Source: Guadua angustifolia (taxonomy: Eukaryota; Streptophyta; Magnoliopsida; Poales; Poaceae). From it: a stretch of 64,000 nucleotides of DNA. The stretch lies in assembly GCA_036346375.1 (NCBI GenBank), contig CM070506.1, positions 1,922,001-1,986,000 on the forward strand. The letters are read 5' to 3'. Positions 33,666 through 45,899 of this stretch are shown here, one piece after another. The first letter of the stretch is position 1; each line of letters opens with the position of its first letter. The notes beneath the pieces were generated by a model that did not search any database, was not told where the DNA came from, and saw nothing but the letters and a program-made list of their open reading frames with translations. Both the position numbers and the translations under genes were made by a program.

Positions 33666-35695
33666 GTGTATATATAATTAATATATATGTGTGTGTGTCC
33701 ACTAGCTATTATATATATTTATGTGTGTTAAATCACAACTAATTAAAGCACATATAATCAATCATGCACATCATCGCTCGATAATTAAATCATCGAACAT
33801 TCATTAACAAATTGAATTACAACTAATGTATTACAATATGTACACATATTAGTTATTCTGCTCATCGATCGATCGAGATCATGAATATTCGTTAACAACT
33901 TTAATTACATCTTTAGTCTTTCTTTTCCTTTTGTTCATCGGGATCGCTTACATGCATCGCTATCGCTAGCCGTCAATTCCGGCTACCACGGTCCTTATCA
34001 AAGGGCCAACCTATTTACATTTGGTTCGTGAAACTTCGCTTTCGGATTTACGATCTCATCGTAAATGAAGCCGACGAGTTGTTCTTGATTGCTCTCACTG
34101 CTACCGCGAGAGTTTCGATCCTTGTTCCGCCAAATCTTGAGGCACCTATCATTGAGTCATTAACTAATCAATCCTTGAATTTGTACAAGATATAAGGAGT
34201 ACCTAGACATCATTAAAGCTAGTAATTATATTTACTCACCCCTTGTCACCTTTTAGCACGCGTCAACGGCTCCGGTTTGGGTGTGCATAAACTCACATAC
34301 ATAGTAGCCGATAATTGTTGCCCGGCCATTGCCTCAAGATCTCATGTGAAAAAGTTGAAAGCTTGAAATGGATGCAAAGAAACTAAGTTAACTAACTAAA
34401 AAGCTAGCATTATGATATACGTGCATTTTAGAAGCAATTGTAATAGCAAATTTCTTCTTGAATACGCCTTGTTTTTAGCACGAACCGTGTGAATGCAATA
34501 CACATGTGATTACGAATTGTACATGATTAGAATTTGTTTCAAATGGAAGGAAATAGAACTAGTACAATAATGAAAGGAACAAGAATTAATACCGATTGAG
34601 CATGTCGATAAAGTTTTGAAACTTTTTAACTGGTCCGCTTTAGGGTCCAAATCGATTATAAGAAGAATCCAAATGAAAATCGCACATATATATGTCAACG
34701 AGATAACTAATTAGTTGTAACATCGTGTTATGAAAAAGGAGTAGAACGAGGTGATTTAAAACACGTACTCAAATGAGTAGGGTAGAAATATCTTTGACTT
34801 ATATTGTTGTCCCATTAGCGCATTGAATATGTTATTCTCTGCTTCACTTGGGTGGTCTGTAATGCCTTTCTCGTTGATAATTATTGGGTCCATGAAGCCT
34901 ATGTCAAAGATATGATCCTTCGGCATCTTTGTATCTTCATTCTACATAAGAAGAAATTAGTTAGACTTGTAAGTTAGTATAGTACAAGGGCGCACGATGG
35001 TTTTTGTAAATAAGACACTTACAAACTCCAAAGAACTCCAAAGATGGCTACCGAGGCGCCTCGTCTCGTATAGATCATACATGACGTTTCATTCGACATA
35101 AAATTCACCGCCCCTGTGGAAAAAATCTTGTTCCTTGTACTTGACAAATAATGCTTCTAGACCATGCTTGACCGCGTCCAAGTACCATTCATGGAATTGC
35201 CGTGATCATTGTTGGTAGTTGAGCAGCCTCATGTCGACCAATGATGCGCCTTTTAAATGGCCATCTTACTTGGGCATACTCAGGTCTATTTTAGAGCTCC
35301 AGATTTCACTTCTCTTGAAATCAAACTTGTAGGCTAAAATAAAGTGAATTAAGTTTATATTTTTGGTCTAAAATGTAAACAAGATGATCCATCTAAACAC
35401 TCTTAATGTACTCACAACTTCACTTCATGAATGGTGAAGAAAATTTCAAATTTCAAATTCTTAGAATTTGGAGAAGTCAATCCCCGCCAAATGCACCTCA
35501 ATATTCGATGTGCTCAATACTTAATCAAGGCCAAGTCCAGCTTTCATCGAAGAATTTTTGCATCTCATCGGGCCTTCTCCTCACCGATGTCCTCTCCTCT
35601 CGACGTCTTCTTCTTGTGGCTTTCCTTAGTCAATGTGCTCTTGTAGTTTGATAGAGAGGCATTTCTTATTTATCCTTCAAATTTTTAATAGTCCT

Positions 35696-38600
35696 TGTAA
35701 CATCCCAAAAATTTAATAAAGTGAAAATGAATAATTTAAGTTTGAATATTATTATTTCTGAGTTTCTTGGCATTATTGAATTTTATTTGGATTTTCTTTG
35801 GAGTTTTGCATTGCATGAAAAATCAAATAAAGAGAATTAATGAATGGATAATGGTAAAAAGGCAAAAATGTAAAAAGTAAAAATTTAGAAAATTACCATG
35901 AGAACCCTGATCATTCAATTAAATCATTTTAGCCAGCAATTGAAATTTTACACATAGAATAATGAAGAGATAAAATGAAAAGACAACTTTTAAATCAAAA
36001 CAATGTATCGTCAGAATTTACATAAAATAATGGAACCATATTTGGACTTGAAAATTTTATAGAAGCATTCCGAGGTCAAATCCTTTTGAAAAACAAAATT
36101 TGAAAAATAATAGACTTCAATTGATCTCAATCGAAAATCAAAATCCGAAACAAATTTAGGAGCAGTCACCGACGTGTGGGCCATCCGTTGCTACTCCATT
36201 CCGTTGGCACAATGTTGAAGTTCCAACATCGACAATGGTCCTGTGTCCTCATCGCCAAACGATCGCCCTCAATTTCGCTTCGCTTCCATCAAGAACTCTC
36301 CCGGCCTCGAGTGCCGACTTCAGCCGATTGCCGCCACGAATCCCACCCACTCGCCTCCACTGGCTATAAGTTGCCCTCCCGACCACAATGAGGCCCTCTC
36401 TCATTCCCTCACTTCCCTTCTTCTTTTCTCACCGAGACACCAAAATCCGCCATGAACCGAAGCCTCGAGCTTGAAGTGCGGTTAAATCCGAGCTCTAGAG
36501 TACCCCATTTCCAAATCCTCCGAGCCGAAGGATCCTCATACACTATCGATTAAAAGCCTCAACAATATTTGAACTCCCCATGCGAATCGGGCCGCCGCCG
36601 GCGCGCCTTCTTCTCCAAAACCGCCAATCGGTGGCAACTGCTCCAGTGAATCCTCGATCGAGGTAAGAGTCAAAATGAACTCCCCTGTGATCCCGTGATG
36701 CTTACAAGGCCACCGATTTAATCCCTAATGCGTTTGTTTGTCTTCTCCACCGAGCCGCCATTGTCGCCGCGCCAAGTTTCTGCCGCAGCTCGCCTCCCCC
36801 TCTCCCCGCCGAATCGGTACAGCACTCGAGTTCTCCTAGTCGAGCTCTCTCCGGTGTTGCCGAGATTCGCGGACCACCGCCGGAGCGCCGCCGCCCAGCC
36901 CTAGCCAAGCTGTTTTGTCTCATCATGGCGTGGGACCCTCCAATCCCTCACCAACAAGAAGAAAGCCTCGTGTCAAGGGCGTATACGCCTCCACTTAGAA
37001 AACGATTCTCATTTCTATTGTTGGTTTATAAAACCGATTAATGATTAAACCTCATTATCTTGTGCATCTTTAATCCCATTTCAAAAAACAACTATATATA
37101 TATATATGTAAAGTCAGTTAGATCCTAAATATACAAATATATTTAATTTTTGAACTTTATAAATATTATTGGAATAACATGTTGTTAATAACCTTAATAT
37201 AGTCCTTATAATAAATCTATGACCAATAAGTCCTAAAACAATAAAATAAATTTGTATAATCATCTAAAATCAAGAAGAATATAAATATGTAAAAACATTT
37301 AATTCTTGACCAGTAATAATTATTTATATTAAACCGTGGTTATAATGCTAATATGATTTTAATGAGAATTTGTGTATAATAAGTAATGAAATGGTGAAAT
37401 AAATATTAATGTGATGCTAGGATCGTAATGTGTTCAAATATACTAAAATATTCAATTCTTGAATCACGTAACAATCATTTAAACTTAAATGGGATAAACA
37501 CACTATTATGGTCATTATTGCACATATGGAAAAATATAACTTTTATAACTATAAAATAAGTTCTTGTTGTCTCTGGAATCATAATAAACTCAAATATGTG
37601 AAATCATCTGATGTTCAACTCAATTTAAATCATTTGCTTCATAATCATTAATTAACCCTATTATGGCCATTAACAAAATAATAGTGTAATGGCTCACAAA
37701 ATGATAATGTAATTTGTATTAGATTCCTAAATCAGTAAGGATCCATGTATGCAAAAATGTTTAAGATAAGATTTAAGTTGCATTCTTTTAATGAAAGGAA
37801 ACGTTAATTATAACAATAAGTAAATAAATAATCTATTGCAATTGAAGCTGAAATAAAGCCAAACCAACTTTATAACATTTCTAGGATGATACTCTGCTAA
37901 TACCCGAAAAATGAATTAAAGATCTTGTATAATGTAGTCGCAAACTCAATATGAAGTTGGCCGATTTAAGGTTTCAGATAGGATCATTTAAGCTATTTCA
38001 GCAGTAGATAAAATAACTCGTCTAAATACTAAAATACGTAAAACTAGTTTAGTAACACTCTACAAAGTTTATACTATCATATTCTGTAAAAAGAATGTTA
38101 TTTTGTTAAAGTTTGCATATTAATCTTATCAACCTAAAACCCTTAAGCGTTAATCTTTCATTTCCCCTTTCTTGCCGATTTTGAATAGTAGTCTTTAAGT
38201 ATAGCATGAACCGTTTTAGCGATAAGATTATAGTCTCGCCCAAAATCCTAAAACTTATGGAACTAGTTTAGTAGTGTTCTTCAAAGTGTAGACTACCCTA
38301 TTATAAAAGATGATATCATTTTGCTAAGGTTTACATATTAATCTTAATAGCTTAATGACCTAAGTAATCACATTACTTTAGACCGTAATATGAATGAACG
38401 AATTGTAGTTTCAATAAGGAAATTCAGATATTAGATATTTGTATCACCGTAACCTTCTCAAATATCGTAAATTGGTCTAGTAGCCTAAATCGAAGATCTA
38501 ACCTCATGAAAGTTAATTCTATCCTAAGTCAATCAAAGGCTAAGAAATATTCATTTATAATGTAATGTGATTGTTTAAGCCTATTCATTAACTCTCGCAG

Positions 38601-40586
38601 CGCTCATCTAAATCAATTTAGTACGTAATGACTTAGAAATGATCTCTAAGATATAATCTATCGTAATCTAAGAAAATATTCCTATTTCATCTTGTTTCAA
38701 TATGAATCCTAATAGAGCAAAACCCATAATGTAATAAAGTTGTAAACTCATATTATGAATAGTAAATCAATGAAGCTTGCAACTAATGATTAATTCTATT
38801 TAATCTTAACCAATTTTAGCATCTTGAATTCAGTAAAATAAGATTAATAAATTCATGAAAGAGCAATCCTCGCTTCTTGTGAAGAGTTTTATTTGTTCTT
38901 TCTATCTCCTTTCTTTTCGCCCTTATTGAAGTTAGTATTTTGCTATGTTTCCATTGATCGGCGATAGAACCCGACGCCTCTAACTCCATCGCCGCCATCG
39001 TCAACCGCAATCCTCGTCTTCGCCGTAAGCAATGATTAAGCAAGGCAAGCATCCTTTGACCATATTGATCCCAGTATTTTATATTCCTTTTGTGCATCAA
39101 ATTGTTTCATCCACGCGTTTATTTTATATAAATCTGCTATTTTGTGGATTTGGTAGTTATACCTGTTGCCTCATTATCCTTCTTTGATAATTTTGGACAT
39201 GTGAACCTTGATAACCATAGATTGAGGATAGGCACTACTTAATGTCATCATGGGTATATGCGTTCATATTATTCATGCTTAGCCATGCTTTAGAATCAGT
39301 GATGTAAATGATCAGATTAAAATTATTTCCTGAAAATATTGGAAATGGCACTGTTGGTTGCGGATAGTTTGATTAAAAACCCAAAATAAAACTATGCTTT
39401 GATGCGAGCGATTATTGGCAATAGCCGGATGTGCGAAAGGAATTGCACGTAGTGTAGGGTGAAGTGTCGCCCGTGTCGGATTAAGGACCGAACATCGTGT
39501 TGTATGATCCAAGAAAATCCGTACAAACCACAAGTGCTGGGATGGGGCAGCCTTAAACTGATTAAGTTATTTAGTTTAACTTTGCATTTTGAAGGTCAAG
39601 TAGTGCGGGCTCTCCTTTTTAAGGTTTGCTCGACGGGTGCCCACACCGAGGTGTTGGGAGTCACACTTGCTAATACAACGGTGTACGCCATACTTGGGAA
39701 GTTCCAACATTTCTATGCTCTGAGTTCTTCTATCATAGTATGGGCTCAACGTCCCATCACTGGTGCAAAGTTAACCTAGATAATGTAAAGGTTTTTGTCA
39801 TGAACATTGGCCATCAGGCTTACGCTTGGATGTGAAGCGGTGGCAAAAAGAAAAGGTCATGTCTTGTGGGTACAGCTTGTACACCGCAGAAGTTAAATCT
39901 AATTAATTAGCCGCACTCCGCGTCAAGGGTGTCTTGGTGAACTTGCACGAGTTAAATGTTTTATTATTTTAAAAGGGTTGGTATCATTTGTTTTGCAAAT
40001 TGTAATTTATGTCAAAGGGCCGACATTGATGGAATTTCGTGAATGTGAATGATTCGTCGCTCACGCCATGGAGGATCGTGAGTGTTATTATGCTTTACTT
40101 ATTTGTTATCAATTAAATGCTCTTACAAATTCCGCTTTGCAAATAACTTGATTTACAAATACAAATTCGCTTTTATGCAAATTAACTCGTAGTAGCCTTT
40201 CCTTTGAAATGGCTCGCATGTATGATAGGTTTTGTTTCAAGTCTTATGAGTACGAAAGTACTCACCCTTGCTTAATTATTATTTAGGTGGATGAGAATGA
40301 AGCTTCAAGTTTGTTCGTCGCAGTTGCGGATCCTTTTTGCCGTGGTATTTCTAATGATTTATGCCCGGTCAATTGCCCCGGATTGGATGGGTGCACTACA
40401 AGGCCTTGCTTTTTCGCTATATTATCTCGAGTTGTAATATTTCGTAATTATTCATTTCGCTTAATTAATATGTTGTATGGTTGTGATTCCAATCGTTGAA
40501 ATGTGCGTATAGCTATCGATCCAGGACTAGTACCGCAAGCACATTAGATTTCCATTTTGCATTCTATGTAAAATGGGGATCAAGCA
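35696..40586 (+). mobile_element. Solo-LTR-like element, about 4.9 kb, non-coding
   Basis: It starts TGTAACATCCCAAAAATT and ends near GGGGATCAAGCA. Its sequence matches, inverted, the element at 47695-53027 and, direct, the start at 61233. Shared landmarks are a GC-rich patch (36140-36960), AAGCAAGGCAAGCATCC near 39037, CTTGGTGAACTTGCACGAGTT near 39930, AGTACTCACCCTTGC near 40256 and GGTTGTGATTCCAATCGTTG near 40477. No gag or pol is present. The flanks (GTCCT before, TACCC after) do not match, so the right end is approximate or rearranged. Confidence 0.6.
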
Positions 40587-40837
40587 TACCCTCAAGCCTT
40601 TGTGAAATTCTTCCGTGCAAAGTTGAACCTTCTTCTCGGTGACTTGGGTCTAAAAAAGTAGTTACCTCTCCTTTTACTACCTTCTTGGTCTCCTCCTCAT
40701 TATATCATACGGCAACTTCGGAAGTGCAGCTTCTTGGATTGGGTGGAGGACCCTGCCTTCTTGGGAGTCAGCTGGGCAAGTGGCTTGATTGTCTTGGTCG
40801 GCGCCTTCTTGGGAGGAGACGGTCTTTTTATGGGGCT

Positions 40838-40960
40838 TATGTTTGAGGGAGGTGGTGTAGGAGTCTGCTTCTTGTAGGGCTTATGTGTGCCAAGGTGGTG
40901 TAGGAGTCGGGCTTCTTGTAGGGCTTATGTGCCTGAGGTGGTGTAGGAGTCCGGCTTTCA
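40838..40960. repeat. Tandem units in the proline-rich linker of the second CACTA gene
   Basis: Three imperfect units of about 45 bases: GGCTTATGT followed by G(T/A)GGTGGTGTAGGAGTC and (G)GCTTCTTGTAG. Read on the minus strand they give Tyr/Lys/Pro-rich peptides. Confidence 0.6.
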
Positions 40961-42707
40961 GCAGAGAGGACACGCCCATGTTATCTCGAAAAATTATGTA
41001 CCGCTTGCACCATAGGATGAAATTGTGTAACGCCTCCTAGCTTTGTAGTCCCGTCACCTCCAGAATTTCGAGGTCAAGGTCCTCGACTGGCAAACCTTCT
41101 CCACCGAGACCTTGGAGTAGCCCTGGCGGTATCTGCTGGCCATGGATGAGCTGCCCTGCCCACCGGGTTAGCCATGCCAGGCCGCGGCGAAAGGTTCCAG
41201 GCTCGACGCAGCTCACAAGGTGTCCGCCGCCTGATGTCGTTTACGGATACTTGTCCAAGTCCGCCTGGCAGCCCATCGAAGCTTACTGCCCGCCGCAAGG
41301 AGGGCCGATGATGTTAGGATTACTTGGAGGTTCCTCGGCCTGCTCGCTGTTGGCTCAAGGCTAACTGCACTCTCTTCGGATCTCTTCTTGCATTCTTCCT
41401 CGTGTTTGATTCAGCGTTCTTCAAGCGCACTAAGTCAAGCAGTTCTGCCGAGCCTTGCTCCTCACTCGACTCCTATAGGTCTCAAGGCCCGAAGCGAAAC
41501 CAACCTTCCACGGACGACGCCAACGCCTGTACGCCCAGGTGCTCGATTTTGCAGGCCCTTGTTAGCTCGCCGTTTCCCCTGCTTTGGCACGGTTACCCCG
41601 GAAGACTCTCGATGGATCTGCATAAGCCTTCGCCACATCTCTTAGCACCTCCCCAAACACAAGATTGCCGTATCATCAAGGCCGCCGTGACCATAGAACC
41701 AATGCTTTCTCTCTGCTGGCCAATCCGTTGTTCGGGTGCGATACCTTCGCTAGCGTGTCCTGCTCCCACTTCTCCCATTTGGGTATTGCATGGCGGTAAC
41801 CACCGTGGTGAGTCGGTGGTGATAATTCTTCTTCAGGCATTCAAATTTTATTCTTCTCACTCAAACTTTGACCTTCGTCCAAGTCTTGTAGTTCACTTAA
41901 CGCATCCAAGTGATCTTGCAACTTTGGGTGCTTGTTGAAGTCGGCTCGATTCTTCTTGATATACTCCATGTTCAACTTCTTTTTATAAGTCCGAATGCGA
42001 TAGCCATCTTCTTGAGAGTGTAACTCTTCACTTTCTTCGGTCCCTTAAGGGAAGGTGAATGTCTCTTCACATCGCTCCAAAGCATGTTCTTCAGATCTTC
42101 GTGGACCCCGATCCCATTTTACTATGCTAATTGGCACATGGTCCCTAACGTGGACGCCGCGATGCCAATTGAACGGCCTAAGCCCCAAGGGTGCAAGAGG
42201 TTGGCCGTCCTCACGACTTTCGTGACAACATGTCTTGCCTTCTTCTTCTTGCTTGGACCTCACCGACATGATTGCTCGCTTGGTTGATCGATCCGAAAGC
42301 ATGGTACAATCATGAACGGGTCAAAATGTTGGCTTAGCATGATAGTGGAACCGACAATTATGAATGTGATCGATTGTTACCTCGCGCCTCATCGTGCTTT
42401 TGCAATTTCATCAGCCTTCTGTGGCCTCTTTGCCACGAGGGCGGGTTCAAGCTCGCTGCCTCATGACCACCACATCCCAAAATCAAATTTCTATAAATTC
42501 TTCTTGATCAATTCTTCACCGCCCATCGCTGCTTACTCTAGAAGAAGCACCGAAAATTAATGAAAATAGATCACGCTTTCATGTAAAGTCGATGGTACTA
42601 CTCTAAAACGACGTGGAAGACTTGGGGAAGAGACGGTAGAGAGGATGGTAAGCACACTAAGATGTTCCTAATGTAAGTCGGCCAAATACTATCGACAAGT
42701 ATACTTA

Positions 42708-42900
42708 TACATATACATAGAAATCTCACATATACATAGAAACTTCACATATACATAGAAATTTCAAAATTTTCCAGAAATTAGAAAAATTCACATGATA
42801 CATATACATTTGACATGATACATATACATTTCAAACTTCACATATACATAGAAATCTTACATATACATAGAAACTTCACATATACATAGAAATTTCAAAA
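42708..42900. repeat. ACATATACATAGAAATCTC tandem repeats
   Basis: Several 19-20-base units in two clusters (42708-42768, 42838-42900), the reverse complement of the 10037-10104 repeats of element A. TGACATGATACATATACATTT occurs between them. Confidence 0.7.
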
Positions 42901-42959
42901 TACAAATGTAAATTAGAATAATTCACATGATACATATATATTTGACATGATATATATAT

Positions 42960-44809
42960 TCTTTGGCACTGTCCTGCATTTGAAAGATCGCTGGCATTTT
43001 CAATGCTTGAACTTGCAACAGGCTCGACAGAGACCTGTGACCTCTTCAATGCCGACCTCTAGACTGGCGTCGCCGCTGGAGAAGGTCTCATGCCTTGACC
43101 AGCCCTGCGCAAGTTCAAGAAGCATGGCCGCAGAGAGCTGCCTGTACACCGAGAGGCTAAGCCATGAGGTGACGGCTTGGTTGATACATCGAATGATCGC
43201 ATGCTTTTTTTTTGTAATAGACTACTAACATTCTAGTTGTGGATTTATAACCTTATTTTATTTTTTGAAAATCATATTAGTGTGGAATAAAAATGATTCA
43301 TTATTTTTATTGAGCAAATAAGCAAATAATAATTTTTCTCAAGTTATTAGTCATTGCCTCCTTGGGCGCCTACCCTCGCTAACTATTAATCATAGCTCGT
43401 ATATATACTTGTTATTATCGATCGTTGAACTCATTTCTTCACTAATGGTCATTGTGAGTAGGTATATCGAAGAGACTAGATAATATCAAGAAACAAAAGA
43501 CTAGCAATTGAATCAACACCCAAGATGTATAGATTCTCGAACAATTCGTAAACTAAGTACACATACGCACAGAGATAAACAATCATCGAATCCACTTCGA
43601 TTAAGTCCAGCCAACAGATAAACATGATTATTGATTGAACTACTAATCTTTGAGTAATAAAGTTTATCTATTCTACGAATACAAGAAGTGGCAACAACAC
43701 CGATGTAAACAAGTCGACTAGCCAACAAGAACAACTATCGATTAGTTATCACAAAGAAATTAAACAACCCATTCTAGCATGTAGTTCTATCACCAAGGCC
43801 CAAATCATTAATAATGAACAAAGGCAAAGAATAAAGCACTTGCTACATGGTGATAAAAGCACAAAAGGCTCTTTTCACTACTCAATTTGTTAAGATGAGC
43901 CAATATGGATCCAAAGAGAGATAATTTGTAATGGAACCGTGTAAGAAAACACAAGTGATGACACGTAGTAGATAGATGGACATATATGCAAGGGCGTAGC
44001 TCATCTCTCCGCCACTAGTCATCCAAAATATCATACCAAAGATCCTAAGTTCCTAACCCATACCAGTATATCATTGCATCTATAACACATTCCCAACACA
44101 TCGAGAGAGTCGAGAATCTTCACATACAATGTATTGTTATGAATTATCTTAAACACCTCCAATCTTCTAACCTCCATGCCTTTCAGATATGGCTTTAGAA
44201 TTTGGCATTTCTTAACACTTTACAAAGATTTATATATCCACTAAACAATAAGAATCTCAATGGATGAATGGTAAATGTTAAGGCAAGATAGCTAGGCACC
44301 TTAAACCTAGAAATGGAACAAAGACATTCTAGGAAACTAGTACTTGATTCATAGGCTAATACAATTGCTATGTGAGATTTCTCAGAACCTAGTTTAGGAT
44401 TAGTTAACCTCGTGGCATTCATTTCCATATCCCAAAGGAGGATGGCAAAACCGAATCAATCCGCAAGGTGAACATACATTATATCGCTTGACGCGAGGAG
44501 GACTGGCAAAGAAGGTCGCTCGGGCGATGAGGATGGCCGAGACGACGACGGCACGCTGGTGGGATCGCCGGAGGCAAGGCGCGGGAGGTGAGGACTACAA
44601 GAGCTACAAGGCCAAGGCGCAGGACAGGCGGTGGGGTCATCAGAGGCAAGGAGGACAACGTGGGGTCATCTGGAGGCAAGGAGGACGCGGTGGGGTCATT
44701 GGAGGCGCAGGAGGTCGCCGAGTTTTACAAACGAAAGCAGAGGAGGAGATTGGGGAACAATGGTGGGAGTAGCAAAATTGGGGAAGAGGAGGCGCGGAGG
44801 GATTTATAG
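42960..44809 (-). other. Leader/intron region of the second gene of C, with a coding-like patch
   Basis: 43187-43008 on the minus strand is GC-rich and open for about 60 codons (for example AVTSWLSLSVYRQLSAAM and GDASLEVGIEEVTGLCRACC) but belongs to no family I recognise. 43240-44460 is AT-rich with nothing identified. 44460-44810 is GC-rich and encodes only low-complexity peptides, like the 8800-9180 leader of element A. Confidence 0.35.
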
Positions 44810-45245
44810 GTGCACCATCGCCCGTTCATCACCTGCTGAATACACCAACCGGGATCGAGGATTCACATCACCCATGAATACACCAACCGCATCGATGGCT
44901 CGGCTTTTTACGCTACGGAGCCCTAGATTTTTTTTTATTTATCGTGGGAGTTCTAGACTATCATCCTGTCCTGGTGTTCAACCGGACTGATGTCTTATAG
45001 TGCTTGATCATATTGTCTTCCCAAGGCTTGATCGCTTGCCTTCCCAAAGGCATCATCGCTATAATGTAGATGGTTGGAATCCAGAGTCTTTTTTGTATGG
45101 CGGCATCCGCTGATTTCAATTGATCATCACTGACATTCTGCTTTTCAAACGCAGCATCGACATCGATCACTACGGCTGGAGACACCAACCGGATCGATGA
45201 CTCACATCGCCCCGGCTGAAGACACCAACCGTATCGATGTGAAGA
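44810..45245. repeat. Internal array of element C
   Basis: Spaced units ACACCAACCGGGATCGAGGA, ACACCAACCGCATCGATGGC, ACACCAACCGGATCGATGAC and ACACCAACCGTATCGATGTG, each followed by TCACATC-type sequence. It lies between TNP2 and the second gene, as in element A. Confidence 0.65.
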
Positions 45246-45295
45246 GTTGCTAAAACTCAAAACAATTTTGGTGCCCTTACTGGTTAATAATAAAT

Positions 45296-45410
45296 CTTCC
45301 TCCCCCTTGGCTAGCGCGGGACGCTTGAGTGCGGGCTCACCCTACCGTGAGGTCTCACGTTCGATCCCCAATCGCGCCCCCTAGCCTTTCTTTTTTTTTA
45401 TTTTTTTTTA
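45296..45410 (+). mobile_element. Probable tRNA-derived SINE
   Basis: CTTGGCTAGCGCGGGACGCT (A-box-like) is followed about 45 bases later by CACGTTCGATCCCCAATC, a good B box. The segment then runs into a T-rich tail (CCTTTCTTTTTTTTTATTTT). The head thus resembles a tRNA gene with RNA polymerase III promoter boxes, as in plant SINEs. Target duplications were not identified. Confidence 0.4.
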
Positions 45411-45439
45411 TTTATCGCTTAACTACTTTTTTTTTATTT

Positions 45440-45705
45440 GTTGTTTAACGATTGTTTCATTAAATATTTGTAAAAATGCTTTTACCACTTTAGATTCATT
45501 TAGCCTTTCTTTTGTTTTTTTTAAGATTTCTTTTTTTATGGACTGCTTAACTATTGTTTCATTAAATAATTTGTAAAAATACTTTTACCACTTTAGATTC
45601 ATTTAGCCTTGTTTTTAAGATTTTTTTTGTTTAATTACTGCTTAACTATTGTTTCATTAAATAATTTTTACAAATGCTTTTACCACTTTAGATTTATTTA
45701 GCAAT
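45440..45705. repeat. AT-rich tandem repeat, three copies of about 95-100 bases
   Basis: The unit is TAACTATTGTTTCATTAAAT then a GTAAAAAT(G/A)CTTTTACCACTTTAGATTCATTTAGCC-type segment. Copies start near 45446, 45548 and 45642. It follows the TNP2 stop of element C, the same place as the 358-bp duplication in element A, but the sequences differ. Confidence 0.75.
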
Positions 45706-45899
45706 CTAATATAAATTAAAAATATTTTCCAAAGAATCTAATATAAAAAGTAATTTTTGCACTCTTATAATTCCATTGCTAGTATGTTAGTAGTCTATTA
45801 CAACAAAAGAAAGCAAAGCAACCTTATTTGCTAACACACTTTGCTTTTACAAGTAATCCTTCATTATGATCGCTACATGTTAGGGAGATTCCTCTCAGA

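Larger units (their letters stand above)
33666..42580 (-). pseudogene. Second gene of CACTA element C (Transposase_24 and proline-rich linker), split by an LTR
   Basis: On the minus strand the N-terminal half (about 42570-41900) contains a Transposase_24-like stretch with GVHVRDHVPISIVKWD (about 42150). About 41860-41790 reads PEEELSPPTHHGGYR, then a Glu/Arg-rich linker (RGRMQEEIRREYREQDEEIR-like, about 41420-41360). A Pro-rich tract made of short tandem units follows (40960-40830, KPYKKQTPTPPP-like). The insertion at 35696-40586 cuts the gene. The remaining C-terminal portion (35690 to about 33900) is very degenerate, and I infer its Ulp1-like nature only from the order seen in element A. 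Frameshifts occur throughout. Confidence 0.5.

Noticed and set aside
41324..41938. 204-residue + strand frame
   Set aside because: It is antisense to the Transposase_24 and linker region of element C; the minus strand gives the recognisable transposon peptides.
44488..44990. Overlapping Arg/Gly-rich frames
   Set aside because: Purine-rich repetitive sequence (GGAGGCAAGGAGGACG units) without a domain; likely leader DNA of element C read on the wrong strand.
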